64,000 bases of DNA, from NCBI RefSeq assembly GCF_004777465.1, contig NZ_CP038462.1, positions 3,100,001-3,164,000 on the forward strand, written 5' to 3'. Numbering within the stretch: the first letter of the stretch is position 1; every line of letters starts with the position of its first letter. A program made the translations under genes and the position numbers. The stretch comes from Nocardioides daphniae (GTDB lineage Bacteria > Actinomycetota > Actinomycetes > Propionibacteriales > Nocardioidaceae). The notes beneath the pieces were generated by a model, which did no database searches, was not told the origin of the DNA, and worked only from the letters and a program-made list of their open reading frames with translations. Positions 20,738 to 31,142 of this stretch are shown here, piece by piece.

Positions 20738-21600
20738 GACGGCTCACCCGCCTCTGGATGACGTCGAGCAGCACGATGACGGCCAGCGAGACCACCAGCA
20801 GCACCGTGGCGGTGGCAGCCGCCGCCTCGACGTTGTCGTTCTCGATGCTGCTGAGGATGCGGACGGAGGTGACCTCGGTCCTGAAGGGCAGGTTGCCCGA
20901 GAGCAGCACCAGCGAGCCGTACTCACTCACACCGCGCGCGAAGGAGAGCGCGGCGCCGGCCGCGATGGCCGGGACGAGCGCGGGCAGGATGATCCGACAG
21001 AACGTCGTGAACTTGCTCGCCCAGGGATGACGCGGCCTCCTCGACGTCTCGGTCGAGCTCGGCCAGCACGGGCTGCACCGTCCGCACGATGAAGGGCAGG
21101 GTCACGAAGAGGAACGCCAGGAAGACGCTGACCTTCGTGTTGGCGATGTCGACGCCCAGCGGGCTGCCTCGGCCGTAGAGCGAGAGCAGCACCAGGCCCG
21201 CCACGATCGTGGGCAGGGCGAAGGGGATGTCGATCAGGATCTCCAGCAGGGCCTTGCCCGGGAACCGGTCCCGCACGAGCACCCAGGCGATGAGGGTGCC
21301 CATGAAGATGTTGACCAACGTCACCAGGGCGGCCTGGGTCACGGTCAGCCTGATGGCGGCGGCGGTCTGCTCGTTGGTGACGGTGGTCCAGAAGTTGGCC
21401 CAGCCTCCCTCCGACGCCGTGATGACCACGGCGCAGAGCGGGATCAGGACGAGCAGGCTGAACCACGTCATGGCGATGCCCAGGCCGAGGCCCGAGGTCA
21501 ACGTCAGGTTGGTGGCGGTACGTGCCCGCGGCGGGCGCGCCGACCGGCGCCGGGCCCGAGGGCCCGGCGCCGGTCGGTCAAGGAGCGGGGTGGTGGTCAT
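20730..21600 (-). CDS. cysT: Sulfate ABC transporter permease CysT, with an apparent frameshift
   Basis: Six membrane helices with the EAA motif DVEEAASSLGA. The conserved ARGVSEYGSLVLLSGNLPFRTEV after the last loop is typical of CysT/CysU. The frame breaks near 21026 inside the EAA loop (ASSLG / SKFTTFCRIILPAL); a one- or two-base indel repairs it and gives about 289 residues. The leader of about 35 residues is basic and Pro/Arg-rich. ATGA overlap with the binding-protein gene upstream. Confidence 0.9.
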
Positions 21601-22625
21601 TCACCCAGCCCGGCCTTGGCGATGGACTTCGTCACCAGGCCGTTCTCCGGGTCGAAGAACGTGGTGGAGAGCGCGTCCCAGTCGCCGAAGTCGTCGGCCA
21701 CGGTGAGCAGGTTCGGCACGACCGGGAACGGGTTGCTCGGGTCGGCCGCACCCTCGACGGTGCCACCGAAGTCGACGTCGTCGCGGATCGGGCGGAAGCC
21801 GGTGAGGGCGAACTGCTTCTGGCCCTCGTCGCTCAGCACGAACTCCAGCCAGTCCTCGGCCACCGGGTTGGCGTCCTTCAGGATGGCGCCCGGGTTCTCG
21901 ATCAGCAGGGTGGTCTCCGGGATGATGTACTCGAAGCCCTCGCCGTTCTGGGCGGCCAGGATGGCCTCGTTCTCGTAGGCCATCAGCACGTCCCCGGTGC
22001 CACCGAGGAAGGCCTGCGTGGCGTCACGACCGGAGCCGGGCAGCGCGACGACGTTCTTGAAGAACTTGTCGACGTACGCGCCGGCCTCCTTCTCCGAGGC
22101 ACCGCCCTTGATCGCCTGGCCGTAGGCAGCCAGCGCGTTCCAGCGCGCGGCGCCCGACGAGGCCGGGTTGGGCGTGACGATCTCGACGCCGGGCTTGACC
22201 AGGTCGTCCCAGGTCTTGATGTTCTTGGGGTTGCCGTCGCGCACCCCGAGGACGACGACCGAGCGCGACACGACGCCCTTGTTGTCGCCCTGGTCCCAGT
22301 CCTCGGCGACGAGGCCGGCGTCGACCAGGCGGGTCACGTCGGAGACGACGGAGAAGTGGACGTAGTCGGCCTTGAGGCCCTTCTCCACCGCGCGGCTCTG
22401 GTCGCCGGAGGCACCGTAGGAGCCCTTGACCTTGAAGCCGTCGCCGGCGTCGGTCTTGACGAACTCCTTCTCGATGTTCTTGTTGGCGGCCTCGGGCACA
22501 GCGAAGCCGACGATGCGGAACTCGTCGTTGGCCCCTGCGTCGCCGCCGCAGGCGGTCAGGCCCAGGAGGCCCGCGACCGTCACGGCCACGCCGGCGGTGA
22601 TCCGGCGCTTGATGGTGCTCTTCAT
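21597..22625 (-). CDS. sbp: Sulfate-binding lipoprotein
   Basis: A 342-residue periplasmic-type solute-binding protein. The signal peptide has a lipobox LTAC with Cys26 as the lipidation site. The mature part shows ...SYGASGDQSRAVEKGLKADYVHFS and VTPNPASSGAARWNALAAYG, colinear with Sbp/CysP sulfate-binding proteins. It captures sulfate for CysTWA. A GAGGAG ribosome site lies about 7 nt before the ATG. First gene of the operon. It could also bind thiosulfate or molybdate, but the CysT/CysW partners favour sulfate. Confidence 0.93.
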   Translation of the reverse strand: MKSTIKRRITAGVAVTVAGLLGLTACGGDAGANDEFRIVGFAVPEAANKNIEKEFVKTDAGDGFKVKGSYGASGDQSRAVEKGLKADYVHFSVVSDVTRLVDAGLVAEDWDQGDNKGVVSRSVVVLGVRDGNPKNIKTWDDLVKPGVEIVTPNPASSGAARWNALAAYGQAIKGGASEKEAGAYVDKFFKNVVALPGSGRDATQAFLGGTGDVLMAYENEAILAAQNGEGFEYIIPETTLLIENPGAILKDANPVAEDWLEFVLSDEGQKQFALTGFRPIRDDVDFGGTVEGAADPSNPFPVVPNLLTVADDFGDWDALSTTFFDPENGLVTKSIAKAGLGE

Positions 22626-22677
22626 TTTCTGACTCCTCTGTAGCCGGGCCGCCCGGGGGCGGGAGGCGCTTCGACTT

Positions 22678-22693
22678 CTTAGTCGCTAAGACT
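22678..22693 (-). promoter_or_regulatory. Candidate operator upstream of sbp
   Basis: The A+T-richer stretch 53-68 nt upstream of the sbp ATG holds two overlapping inverted repeats: CTTAG-TCG-CTAAG (perfect, 13 bp) and AGTC-N5-GACT. Sulfate transport genes are usually repressed by sulfur sufficiency, so a repressor site is plausible. I cannot name the regulator. Confidence 0.35.
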
Positions 22694-22966
22694 AGGTGAC
22701 TTTGGAGCCTTAGTTGGTTTTTGAGACGCATTAGTGGTGTGTCGTAGGCGACTTACCCGAGATTGGGGCCTGCGGGTCTGGACCAGCCGGTCCCCTCCGG
22801 CCCACGGCCGCAGACGACACCGGTCCGGCCCGCGCACGATCGACCTGCCACCGCATGGGCGCAGGGCTACTGTGGAGAGCAGTTCCAGGTGAGACGGACG
22901 TGCCCAGGCACCCCCGGGAGGCACTCGGGAGGCCAGGGGCGGCCCTGAGCGAAGGACGCCCACGAC
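22694..22966. other. Intergenic region between sbp and korA (divergent)
   Basis: This gap must contain promoters for both directions. A possible korA promoter is TTGAGA, 18 nt, TAGGCG near 22731-22760, which would give a leader of about 200 nt; it is weak. No tRNA, riboswitch fold or small gene could be recognised. The first 60 bases have visibly lower G+C than the rest. Confidence 0.4.
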
Positions 22967-24895
22967 GTGACGAAGCAGGTCAAGCAGCTCGACCGCGTGA
23001 TCATCCGATTTGCCGGCGACTCCGGCGACGGCATGCAGCTCACCGGAGACCGGTTCACCCAGGAGTCAGCCGCGTTCGGCAACGACCTGGCGACCTTCCC
23101 GAACTTCCCCGCCGAGATCCGCGCCCCCCAGGGCACGCTGCCCCGTCTCCTCGTTCCAGGTGCACTTCGCCGACCACGACATCCTCACGCCGGGCGACCG
23201 CCCCGACGTGCTGGTGGCGATGAACCCGGCGGCCCTGCGCGCCAACCTCGGCGACCTGCCGCACGGCGCCACGATCATCGTCGACACCTACGACTTCACG
23301 AACCGCAACCTGCAGAAGGCCGGCTACACCACCTCCCCGCTCGAGGACGACTCGCTCGCCGAGTTCCAGGTGCACCCGGTCGACCTGACCGGCATGACGG
23401 TCGAGGCGGTGAAGGAGTTCGGGCTGTCCCGCAAGGACGCCGCCCGCGCGAAGAACATGTTCGCCCTCGGGCTGCTGTCGTGGATGTACGGCCGCCCCAC
23501 CGAGACCACGGTCGAGTTCCTGTCGCGCCGGTTCGCCGGCGTCCCCGCGATCCGCGACGCCAACATCACCGCCTTCCGCACCGGCTGGAACTTCGGCGAG
23601 ACGACCGAGGCCTTCGCCGTGTCGTACGAGATCAAGCCGGCGCCGATGTCGCCCGGCACCTACCGCAACATCACCGGCAACCTGGCACTGGCGTACGGGC
23701 TGGTCGCCGGAGCGGTGCAGTCCGGGCTGCCCGCCTTCCTCGGCACCTACCCGATCACCCCGGCCAGCGACATCCTCCACGAGCTCAGCAAGCACAAGTC
23801 GTTCGGCATCACCACCTTCCAGGCGGAGGACGAGATCGCCGGCGTCACCGCCGCGATCGGCGCCTCCTTCGCCGGCCACCTCGGCATCACCACCACGTCG
23901 GGCCCGGGCATCGCGCTCAAGGGCGAGGCGATCGGGCTGGCCGTGATGACCGAGCTGCCGCTGGTCGTGGTCAACGTGCAGCGCGGCGGACCGTCGACCG
24001 GGCTGCCGACCAAGACCGAGCAGTCCGACCTGCTGCAGGCGATGTTCGGCCGCAACGGCGAGGCGCCCGTGCCGGTGGTCGCGCCCTCGTCGCCGGGCGA
24101 CTGCTTCGACGCGGCGCTCGAGGCGGTGCGGATCGCGATCACCTACGCACGCACGTGATGCTGCTCTCCGACGGCTACCTGGCCAACGGCTCGGAGCCGT
24201 GGCGGATCCCGGAGATCTCCGAGCTGCCCGCCATCGACCCGCAGCTCGCGACGACCACCAACCACACCAGCACCGGCAAGGACGGCGCCGAGAAGCACGA
24301 CTTCTGGCCCTACCTGCGCGACGCCGAGACGCTGGCCCGCCCGTGGGCGGTGCCCGGCACGCCCGGCCTCGAGCACCGCATCGGCGGCCTGGAGAAGGGC
24401 GACGGGCACGGCAACATCTCCTACGACCCCGCCAACCACGACTTCATGGTGCGCACCCGGGCGGCCAAGGTCGCGGCGATCGCCGACCAGCTGCCGCCGC
24501 TCGAGGTCGACGACCCCGGCGCCGACCAGGGGCAGGGGGCGAAGGTCCTGGTGATCGGATGGGGCTCGACCTACGGCCCGATCGGGGCGTCCGTACGCCG
24601 CGTGCGCAAGGCCGGCGGTCGGGTCGCGCAGGCGCACCTGCGCCACGTGAACCCCTTCCCGAAGGAGCTCGGGGAGGTGCTGCGGCGCTACGACAAGGTG
24701 CTGGTGCCGGAGATGAACCTCGGCCAGCTGCGGATGCTGCTGCGCGCCGAGTTCCTGGTCGACGCCGTCGGCTTCAACCAGGTCAACGGGTTGCCGATCA
24801 AGGCGGCCGACCTCGCCCGGGCGATCGCCGACCTGGTCACGGAGGTCGAGGGCGCCCGGCTCGACCTCGACGCCACCGAAGGGAGCAACGCATGA
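22967..24895 (+). CDS. korA: 2-oxoglutarate (2-oxoacid):ferredoxin oxidoreductase, alpha subunit, with two apparent frameshifts
   Basis: The alpha subunit carries the fused gamma-alpha domains (about 640 residues). The gamma part begins [20 protein letters not shown]; the alpha part has [59 protein letters not shown] and [17 protein letters not shown]. The end includes [17 protein letters not shown]. Together with KorB it oxidatively decarboxylates a 2-oxoacid and reduces ferredoxin, replacing or backing up 2-oxoglutarate dehydrogenase. Frame breaks occur near 23147 and 24147. A GAAGGA site precedes the GTG start. Its stop overlaps korB (ATGA). Confidence 0.92.
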   Translation: MTKQVKQLDRVIIRFAGDSGDGMQLTGDRFTQESAAFGNDLATFPNFPAEIRAPQGTLPRLLVPGALRRPRHPHAGRPPRRAGGDEPGGPARQPRRPAARRHDHRRHLRLHEPQPAEGRLHHLPARGRLARRVPGAPGRPDRHDGRGGEGVRAVPQGRRPREEHVRPRAAVVDVRPPHRDHGRVPVAPVRRRPRDPRRQHHRLPHRLELRRDDRGLRRVVRDQAGADVARHLPQHHRQPGTGVRAGRRSGAVRAARLPRHLPDHPGQRHPPRAQQAQVVRHHHLPGGGRDRRRHRRDRRLLRRPPRHHHHVGPGHRAQGRGDRAGRDDRAAAGRGQRAARRTVDRAADQDRAVRPAAGDVRPQRRGARAGGRALVAGRLLRRGARGGADRDHLRTHVMLLSDGYLANGSEPWRIPEISELPAIDPQLATTTNHTSTGKDGAEKHDFWPYLRDAETLARPWAVPGTPGLEHRIGGLEKGDGHGNISYDPANHDFMVRTRAAKVAAIADQLPPLEVDDPGADQGQGAKVLVIGWGSTYGPIGASVRRVRKAGGRVAQAHLRHVNPFPKELGEVLRRYDKVLVPEMNLGQLRMLLRAEFLVDAVGFNQVNGLPIKAADLARAIADLVTEVEGARLDLDATEGSNA

Positions 24896-25989
24896 CCACC
24901 GACCTCGGCCTCCCCACCGTCGGCCCGTCGGGCCTCGGCTCCGTGCCGACCGCCGACGTGCAGCTGACCGGCAAGGACTACACCTCCGACCAGGAGGTGC
25001 GCTGGTGCCCGGGCTGCGGCGACTACGCCGTGCTCAAGGCGGTGCAGTCGTTCCTGCCGGGGCTGGGCCTGCGCCGCGAGAACATCGTCTTCGTCTCCGG
25101 CATCGGCTGCTCCTCGCGCTTCCCCTACTACCTCGACACCTACGGCATGCACTCGATCCACGGGCGCGCCCCGGCGATCGCGACGGGCATCGCCACCGCC
25201 CGGGAGGACCTGTCGGTCTGGGTGGTGACCGGCGACGGCGACGCGCTGTCGATCGGCGGCAACCACCTCATCCACGCCATGCGGCGCAACGTCAACATGA
25301 CGATCCTGCTCTTCAACAACCGGATCTACGGGCTCACGAAGGGGCAGTACTCCCCCACCTCCGAGGCCGGCAAGGTCACCAAGTCGACCCCGATGGGCTC
25401 GGTCGACCACCCGTTCAACCCGGTCTCCCTGGCGCTGGGCGCGGAGGCCACCTTCGTGGCTCGCACCATCGACTCCGACCGCAAGCACCTCACCGGTGTG
25501 CTCGAGGCGGCCGCGGCGCACCGGGGCACCGCACTGGTGGAGATCTACCAGAACTGCCCGATCTTCAACGACGGCGCCTTCGACGACCTGAAGAACCCCG
25601 ACACCCGCACCGACTCGATCATCCCGCTGGTCCACGGCCAGCCGATCACCTTCGGCGCCCCGCTGGAGGACGGCCGCGGCTCGAGGGCCGTGGTCCGCGA
25701 CGCGGGTGGGGTCGCTGTGGTCGCCACCACCGACGTCGACCCCGACGCCGTGCTGGTCCACGACGCGCACCGCGAGGACCCGTCGACCGCCTTCGCGATC
25801 AGCCGGCTGACCGACGCGGGCTACCTGCACCAGTCCCCCATCGGGATCTTCCGGCAGGTCGAGCGGGCGACGTACGACGACCAGGCCCGTGCCCAGGTGG
25901 TCACCGCCCAGGGTGCGGTGGGCGAGCCCGACCCCTCCGCACGACTGGCGGCGCTGATCGGCGGCGGCGACACCTGGACGGTCGTCTGA
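24892..25989 (+). CDS. korB: 2-oxoglutarate (2-oxoacid):ferredoxin oxidoreductase, beta subunit
   Basis: A 365-residue thiamine-diphosphate subunit. WCPGCGDY (Cys39, Cys42) starts the iron-sulfur-binding region, and [10 protein letters not shown] provides a further Cys. [20 protein letters not shown] is the ThDP/Mg motif, and [16 protein letters not shown] closes the site. It forms the KorAB complex with the overlapping upstream gene. The last 100 residues (after [10 protein letters not shown]) are the C-terminal region usual in actinobacterial KorB. Confidence 0.95.
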   Translation: MTTDLGLPTVGPSGLGSVPTADVQLTGKDYTSDQEVRWCPGCGDYAVLKAVQSFLPGLGLRRENIVFVSGIGCSSRFPYYLDTYGMHSIHGRAPAIATGIATAREDLSVWVVTGDGDALSIGGNHLIHAMRRNVNMTILLFNNRIYGLTKGQYSPTSEAGKVTKSTPMGSVDHPFNPVSLALGAEATFVARTIDSDRKHLTGVLEAAAAHRGTALVEIYQNCPIFNDGAFDDLKNPDTRTDSIIPLVHGQPITFGAPLEDGRGSRAVVRDAGGVAVVATTDVDPDAVLVHDAHREDPSTAFAISRLTDAGYLHQSPIGIFRQVERATYDDQARAQVVTAQGAVGEPDPSARLAALIGGGDTWTVV

Positions 25990-26055
25990 GCCTGCCGCCG
26001 CGGTCGACACGAAAACGATGCGAGGCAGGCACCCGGGGCCACGTATGGTGCGGAG

Positions 26056-26964
26056 GTGAGTGACTCCCGTCGTGGCGTGGTGGCCGGTTTCGCGGCCTAC
26101 CTGATCTGGGGGCTCTTCCCCCTGTACTGGCCCCTGCTGAAGCCCGCCGGCGCGGTCGAGATCCTCGCCCACCGGATGATCTGGTCGGCGCTGAGCATGG
26201 CGGTCGTGGTCGTCGTGCTGCGCCGCGTCGGCGGCGTACGGGCGGCCTTCGCCGACCGCCGCCGGCTGGCCATCCTGGCCGGCGCCGCCGCCGTCATCTC
26301 CATCAACTGGGGCACCTACATCTGGGGCGTCAACAACGGCCACGTCGTGGAGACCTCGCTGGGCTACTTCATCAACCCGCTGGTCACCGTCACCCTCGGC
26401 GTCGTGGTGCTGGGCGAGCGGTTGCGGCCGTTGCAGTGGGGTGCGGTCGCGGTCGCGCTGCTCGCGGTCGTGGTGCTCACCCTCGACTACGGGCGCCCGC
26501 CGTGGATCGCCCTGGTGCTCGCGGTCTCCTTCGCGACCTACGGCCTGGCGAAGAAGAAGGCCGACACCGGCGCCTCCGAGTCACTCACCGTCGAGACGAC
26601 GCTGGTGGCGCCGTTCGCCATCGCGTACGCGGTGTGGCTGGCCTCGACGGGCGAGGCGACCTTCGGCCACGAGGGCGCCGGCCAGGCGGCCCTGCTGGTG
26701 GTCGCGGGCGTGCTGACCGCGGTGCCGCTGGTGCTCTTCGGGGCGGCGGCGACGCGGATGAGCCTGGTCAGCCTGGGGCTGCTGCAGTACCTCGCGCCGA
26801 TCCTGCAGTTCTCGATCGGCGTGCTGGTCTTCCGCGAGGAGATGCCGGCCGCGCGCTGGGCCGGCTTCCTGCTCGTCTGGGTGGCCCTGGTCGTCTTCAC
26901 GACCGAGTCGATCAGCCACCGGCGCAGGCAGCTGGCGTTGGCCGCTGACGCGTCCGCGCTCTGA
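26056..26964 (+). CDS. rarD: RarD-like EamA-family permease
   Basis: A 302-residue drug/metabolite-superfamily transporter with ten predicted helices in two EamA repeats. It starts [37 protein letters not shown], the RarD hallmark, and has NWGTYIWGVNNGHVVETSLGYFINPL. It lies 66 bp after korB, with a GGAG site before the GTG start. RarD was linked to chloramphenicol sensitivity, but its true substrate is not known. It converges on the polyprenyl synthase gene. Confidence 0.9.
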   Translation: MSDSRRGVVAGFAAYLIWGLFPLYWPLLKPAGAVEILAHRMIWSALSMAVVVVVLRRVGGVRAAFADRRRLAILAGAAAVISINWGTYIWGVNNGHVVETSLGYFINPLVTVTLGVVVLGERLRPLQWGAVAVALLAVVVLTLDYGRPPWIALVLAVSFATYGLAKKKADTGASESLTVETTLVAPFAIAYAVWLASTGEATFGHEGAGQAALLVVAGVLTAVPLVLFGAAATRMSLVSLGLLQYLAPILQFSIGVLVFREEMPAARWAGFLLVWVALVVFTTESISHRRRQLALAADASAL

Positions 26965-26971
26965 GGCAGGC

Positions 26972-27979
26972 TCAGGAGGAGCGGACGGCGACCACGTCGG
27001 CGAACGCCTCCAGGGCCTGGCGGACACCACCCTCGGGCAGCACCGCGAGGAGAGCCTTCGCGTCGTCGGCCTGGCCGCGTACGTAGTCGCGGGCGGAGTC
27101 CATCGCCGGGTGCTTGCGCAGCAGGTCGAGGGCTTCGGCGTGCAGGGCGTCGTCGCTGAGGTCGGCGTCGAGCAGCTCGAGCAGACGGGCGTCCTCGGGA
27201 CGGTTGGCGGCGCGCGCCATCAGCACGGGCAGCGTCGGTACGCCCTCGCGCAGGTCGGTGCCCGGCGTCTTGCCCGACTCCTCGCTCTCGGAGGCGATGT
27301 CGAGGATGTCGTCGGAGAGCTGGAAGGCCGAGCCGACGATCTCGCCGTACTGGCGCAGCGCCTCGCAGACCTCTGCGGAGGCGCCGGAGAACATGCCACC
27401 GTAGAGCGCCGAGGCGGCGATCAGCGAGCCGGTCTTGCCGGCGACGACCTCGAGGTAGTGGGCCAGCGGGTCCTCACCCTCGCGCGGCTTCACCGTCTCG
27501 AGGATCTGCCCCTCGACCAGACGGGCGAAGGTGCGCGCCTGGATCAGCACGGCCTCCGGACCCAGCTCGGCGGTGAGCTCGGACGACTTCGCGAAGAGGT
27601 AGTCGCCGGTGAGGATCGCGACGTGGTTGTCCCAGCGGGCGTTGGCCGAGTCGGCGCCGCGGCGCACGTCGGCCTCGTCCATGACGTCGTCGTGGTAGAG
27701 CGAGGCGAGGTGGGTCAGCTCGACCACCGAGGCGGCACGGCGCACCTGCTCGGAGTCGGGATCGGGGCCGGCCTCCGCCGCGAGCAGCACCAGCAGCGGA
27801 CGGAACCGCTTGCCACCGGCCGCCATCAGGTGGCCGGCGGCCTCGTTGATGAAGTCGGCGCTGCCGGAGACGTGCGACGCGAGGTCCTCCTCGATCGCCG
27901 CCAGGCGGGTCTTCAGGCGTGCGGCGAGCTCCTCGTCGACGACGGGAAGGGCCAGTCCGGCGGAAGCAATGGAGGTCAC
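26972..27979 (-). CDS. Polyprenyl diphosphate synthase (menaquinone side chain)
   Basis: A 335-residue trans-isoprenyl diphosphate synthase. The first Asp-rich motif is HDDVMDEADVRRG (D97, D98, D101) and the second is SDDILD (D223, D224, D227); GGKRFRPLL binds isopentenyl diphosphate. The residues before the first motif are small or medium (HLASLY), in line with a long-chain product. The GTG start overlaps the nuoN stop (GTGA), so the enzyme is translationally tied to complex I. It most likely makes the hepta- to nonaprenyl tail that MenA attaches to DHNA. The exact chain length cannot be read from sequence. Confidence 0.92.
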   Translation of the reverse strand: MTSIASAGLALPVVDEELAARLKTRLAAIEEDLASHVSGSADFINEAAGHLMAAGGKRFRPLLVLLAAEAGPDPDSEQVRRAASVVELTHLASLYHDDVMDEADVRRGADSANARWDNHVAILTGDYLFAKSSELTAELGPEAVLIQARTFARLVEGQILETVKPREGEDPLAHYLEVVAGKTGSLIAASALYGGMFSGASAEVCEALRQYGEIVGSAFQLSDDILDIASESEESGKTPGTDLREGVPTLPVLMARAANRPEDARLLELLDADLSDDALHAEALDLLRKHPAMDSARDYVRGQADDAKALLAVLPEGGVRQALEAFADVVAVRSS

Positions 27980-29583
27980 CTGATGAATTCTCCAGCACTG
28001 GCCAACACGTCGAGCAGCGGGTCCGGCACGACGCCGAGCACGAGCGTCGCGGCAGCGGTCACGGCGATGGCCACCGAGGTCAGCACCGAGGGGTCCGCCA
28101 CCGACGCCGAGTCGGGCTCCGGCTCGCGGAAGTACATGAGCACGATGACCTTCAGGTAGATCCACGCGGCGACCACGCTCATCAGCACGGCGAGCAGCAC
28201 GACCGGCCAGGCGCCGGCCGCCAGGGCGACCGAGAAGACCGCCCACTTGCCGGCGAAGCCCGAGGTGAGCGGGATGCCCGCCATGGCCAGCAGGAAGAAG
28301 GCGAAGACGCCCGCGACCACCGGGGAGTCCTTGCCCAGCCCCGCCCACCGCGACAGCTGGGTGGTCTCGCCGCCGCCGTCGCGCACCAGGCTCACCACCG
28401 CGAAGGCGCCGAGCGTGGTGAGGCCGTACGTCGTCAGGTAGAAGAGGACGGCCTCGGCCGAGCTCAGCTCGCCCGGCGCCATCTGGCCGGCGGACTGCAC
28501 GCCCAGGACGCCGGTGAGCACGAAGCCGGCGTGGGCCACCGACGAGTAGGCCAGCAGGCGCTTCACGTCGCTCTGGCCGATCGCCAGCACCGTGCCGACG
28601 ACCATCGACAGGATCGCGACGACCCAGAAGACGGGGAGCCACGACGTACGGTCGTTGCCCAGCGCCACGTAGAAGAGGCGCAGGATCGCGCCGAAGGCCG
28701 CCACCTTGGTGGCCGCCGCCATGAAGGCGGTCAGCGGCGTGGGGGCGCCCTGGTAGACGTCCGGGCTCCAGGCGTGGAAGGGGGCGGCGCCCACCTTGAA
28801 GAAGAGGCCGACCGCCAGCAGGCCGGTCGCGACCAGCAGCAGCGCCCGGTCGTCGGTCTTGTTGGCGATCGCCTCGCCGATGGCACCGAACTCCATCGAG
28901 CCGGCGTAGCCGTAGAGCAGGGCCGCGCCGTAGAGGAAGAAGGCGGAGGCGAAGGCGCCGAGCAGGAAGTACTTGAGCGCGGCCTCCTGGCTGAGCAGGC
29001 GGCGGCGACGCGCCAGGCCGGCCAGCAGGTAGAGCGGCAGCGACAGGATCTCCAGCGCCACGAAGAGCACCAGCAGGTCGTTGGCGGCCGGGAAGAGCAG
29101 CATGCCCGTGACCGCGAAGAGCAGCAGCGGGTAGACCTCGGTGTGCTCCCAGCGCTCGCGCGAGGCGGCCCGCTCGGCGTCCGATCCCGGCGCCGCGGCG
29201 GCCTGACCGGCGAAGGCGCTCAGGCCTCCGTCGAGGTGCCGCTCCGCGAAGAGCGCGGTGCCCAGCAGGGCGAGCACGAGGATGACGCCCCACAGGAAGA
29301 GCGTCGGTCCGTCGACGGCGACCGACCCCATCGCCGCGACCACGCCGAAGCCACGGCCGTCGGGGTGCGGGGCCGGGCCGGCGTCGGCGAAGTCGAGCGC
29401 CACGAGGACGACCGTCACCAGCGCGGCGAGCAGCGCGAGGAAGGTCAGGACGACCTGGGCGGCGTACCGCGCCGGGCGGGGCGCGAAGGCCTCGACCAGC
29501 ACGCCGATGCAGGCGGCACCGAAGACGAGCAGCAGCGGGGCGAGCTCGAAGTACTCGATGGACGGCTTGACGAACTCGTTCAC
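27976..29583 (-). CDS. nuoN: NADH-quinone oxidoreductase subunit N
   Basis: A 535-residue antiporter-like membrane subunit of complex I with about 14 helices. EILSLPLYLLAGLARR holds the key Glu of helix 5, FKVGAAPFHAWSPDVYQGAPTPLTAF the Lys in helix 7 and the broken-helix region, and VKRLLAYSSVAHAGF a further conserved stretch. It helps carry one of the proton channels. ATGA overlap with nuoM; its stop overlaps the polyprenyl synthase start. Confidence 0.97.
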   Translation of the reverse strand: MNEFVKPSIEYFELAPLLLVFGAACIGVLVEAFAPRPARYAAQVVLTFLALLAALVTVVLVALDFADAGPAPHPDGRGFGVVAAMGSVAVDGPTLFLWGVILVLALLGTALFAERHLDGGLSAFAGQAAAAPGSDAERAASRERWEHTEVYPLLLFAVTGMLLFPAANDLLVLFVALEILSLPLYLLAGLARRRRLLSQEAALKYFLLGAFASAFFLYGAALLYGYAGSMEFGAIGEAIANKTDDRALLLVATGLLAVGLFFKVGAAPFHAWSPDVYQGAPTPLTAFMAAATKVAAFGAILRLFYVALGNDRTSWLPVFWVVAILSMVVGTVLAIGQSDVKRLLAYSSVAHAGFVLTGVLGVQSAGQMAPGELSSAEAVLFYLTTYGLTTLGAFAVVSLVRDGGGETTQLSRWAGLGKDSPVVAGVFAFFLLAMAGIPLTSGFAGKWAVFSVALAAGAWPVVLLAVLMSVVAAWIYLKVIVLMYFREPEPDSASVADPSVLTSVAIAVTAAATLVLGVVPDPLLDVLASAGEFIR

Positions 29584-31142
29584 TGGTCCGCTCCCTCAGT
29601 CGCGTCGGAGGCCTCGGCCTCCACCGTCGGTGGCTCCTCGGTCACGCCGACCTGGGTGAGGATGTCGTCCACCGCGGGGTTGATCACGTCGAGCACCGGC
29701 ATCGGGAAGAAGCCGAAGACGACCAGGGCCACCAGCAGCGGCACCACCGCGCCGAGCTCGCGCCGGTCGATGTCGACGACCGCTGCGAACTCCGGGCGGG
29801 CCGGGCCGGTGAAGGTGCGCTGGTAGGTCCACAGGATGTAGATGGCGGCCAGCACGATGGAGGTCACCGCGATCGCACCCGCCCACCAGGCGTGGTTGAA
29901 GGCCGCGATCAGCACCAGCACCTCGGAGACGAAGGGCGACAGGCCGGGCAGTCCCGCCGCCGCCATGCCGGCCACAAGGAAGACGCCGGCCAGCACCGGG
30001 ACGGTCTTCTCCAGACCACCCATGGCGCTGATCGAGGCGGTGCCGGTGCGGCGGATGACGAAGCCCGCGATCAGGAAGAGCGCGGCTGTCGAGATGCCGT
30101 GGTTGACCATGTAGAGCACCGCACCCGACGAGCCGGCGCCGGAGAAGACGAAGATGCCCAGCACGATCAGGCCGAAGTGCGACAGCGAGGTCAGGCCGAT
30201 GAGGCGCAGCACGTCGTCCTGGCCGATCGCCACGAAGGCGCCGTAGACGATCGAGATGAGCGCCAGCACGACGACGACCGGGGTCGCCCACTCCGACGCC
30301 TCGGGCAGCAGGCCCAGGCAGAAGCGGAGCATGCCGTAGGTGCCGATCTTGTCGAGCACGCAGACCAGCAGCACCGAGGTGCTCGGCGTCGCCTTCTCGG
30401 TGGTGTCGGCCAGCCACGTGTGCAGCGGGAAGAGCGGCGCCTTCGCCGCGAAGGCGATGAAGAAGCCGACGAAGAGCCAGCGCTGCGCGGTCTCGTCGAT
30501 ATGCATCGCGGCCAGGTCACTGATCAGGTACGACGGGTTGCCGGCGTCGGAGGAGACGACGTACAGGCCGATGACGCTGGCGAGCATCACCAGACCACCG
30601 CCGAGCTGGTAGAGCAGGAACTTGGTCGCGGCCCGGCTGCGGCCCTCGCGGCCGAAGCCCGCGACGAGGAAGTACGCCGGGATCAGCGTCGCCTCGAAGA
30701 CCACGTAGAAGAGGAAGACGTCGGTCGCGGTGAAGACCGCCAGCGACATCGCCTCGAGCGCCAGCACCCAGCCGAAGAACGACTTGGTGCTGCCCTCGTC
30801 GGACTCGTGCCAGCTGGCCAGCATCACCAGCGGCACCAGGACGACGGTCAGCACGACCATCACCAGGCTGAGGCCGTCGACACCGAGGGCGAGGTGGGCA
30901 CCGAAGAGCGAGATCCAGTCGTACGAGACGTCGAACTGGGCGCCGCCGCCGGCGGAGCTGGAGTCGTCGCCGAGCGTGTAGCCGGCGAGGACTCCCAGCC
31001 CGAGCAGCAGGGTCAGCAGGGCGACGCCGAGCCCGACCTTCTTGGGCAGCGGCTCACCGCTGCCCGAGGGCAGGAACGAGACGGCCACCGCGCCGACGAG
31101 CGGCACGAGGACGAGGGCGATCAGCCAGGGGAAGTCGCTCAT
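29580..31142 (-). CDS. nuoM: NADH-quinone oxidoreductase subunit M
   Basis: A 520-residue antiporter-like subunit. [16 protein letters not shown] holds the conserved Glu, [28 protein letters not shown] the lysine and discontinuous-helix region, and [12 protein letters not shown] the second Lys/His-helix region. The C-terminal tail is acidic (about 25 residues). ATGA overlaps on both sides. Confidence 0.97.
   Translation of the reverse strand: MSDFPWLIALVLVPLVGAVAVSFLPSGSGEPLPKKVGLGVALLTLLLGLGVLAGYTLGDDSSSAGGGAQFDVSYDWISLFGAHLALGVDGLSLVMVVLTVVLVPLVMLASWHESDEGSTKSFFGWVLALEAMSLAVFTATDVFLFYVVFEATLIPAYFLVAGFGREGRSRAATKFLLYQLGGGLVMLASVIGLYVVSSDAGNPSYLISDLAAMHIDETAQRWLFVGFFIAFAAKAPLFPLHTWLADTTEKATPSTSVLLVCVLDKIGTYGMLRFCLGLLPEASEWATPVVVVLALISIVYGAFVAIGQDDVLRLIGLTSLSHFGLIVLGIFVFSGAGSSGAVLYMVNHGISTAALFLIAGFVIRRTGTASISAMGGLEKTVPVLAGVFLVAGMAAAGLPGLSPFVSEVLVLIAAFNHAWWAGAIAVTSIVLAAIYILWTYQRTFTGPARPEFAAVVDIDRRELGAVVPLLVALVVFGFFPMPVLDVINPAVDDILTQVGVTEEPPTVEAEASDATEGADQ

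Noticed and set aside
25990-26030. Inverted repeat GCCTGCC / GGCAGGC after korB as a terminator
   Set aside because: The loop would be 27 nt with a 7-bp stem and no T-run; too weak to call.
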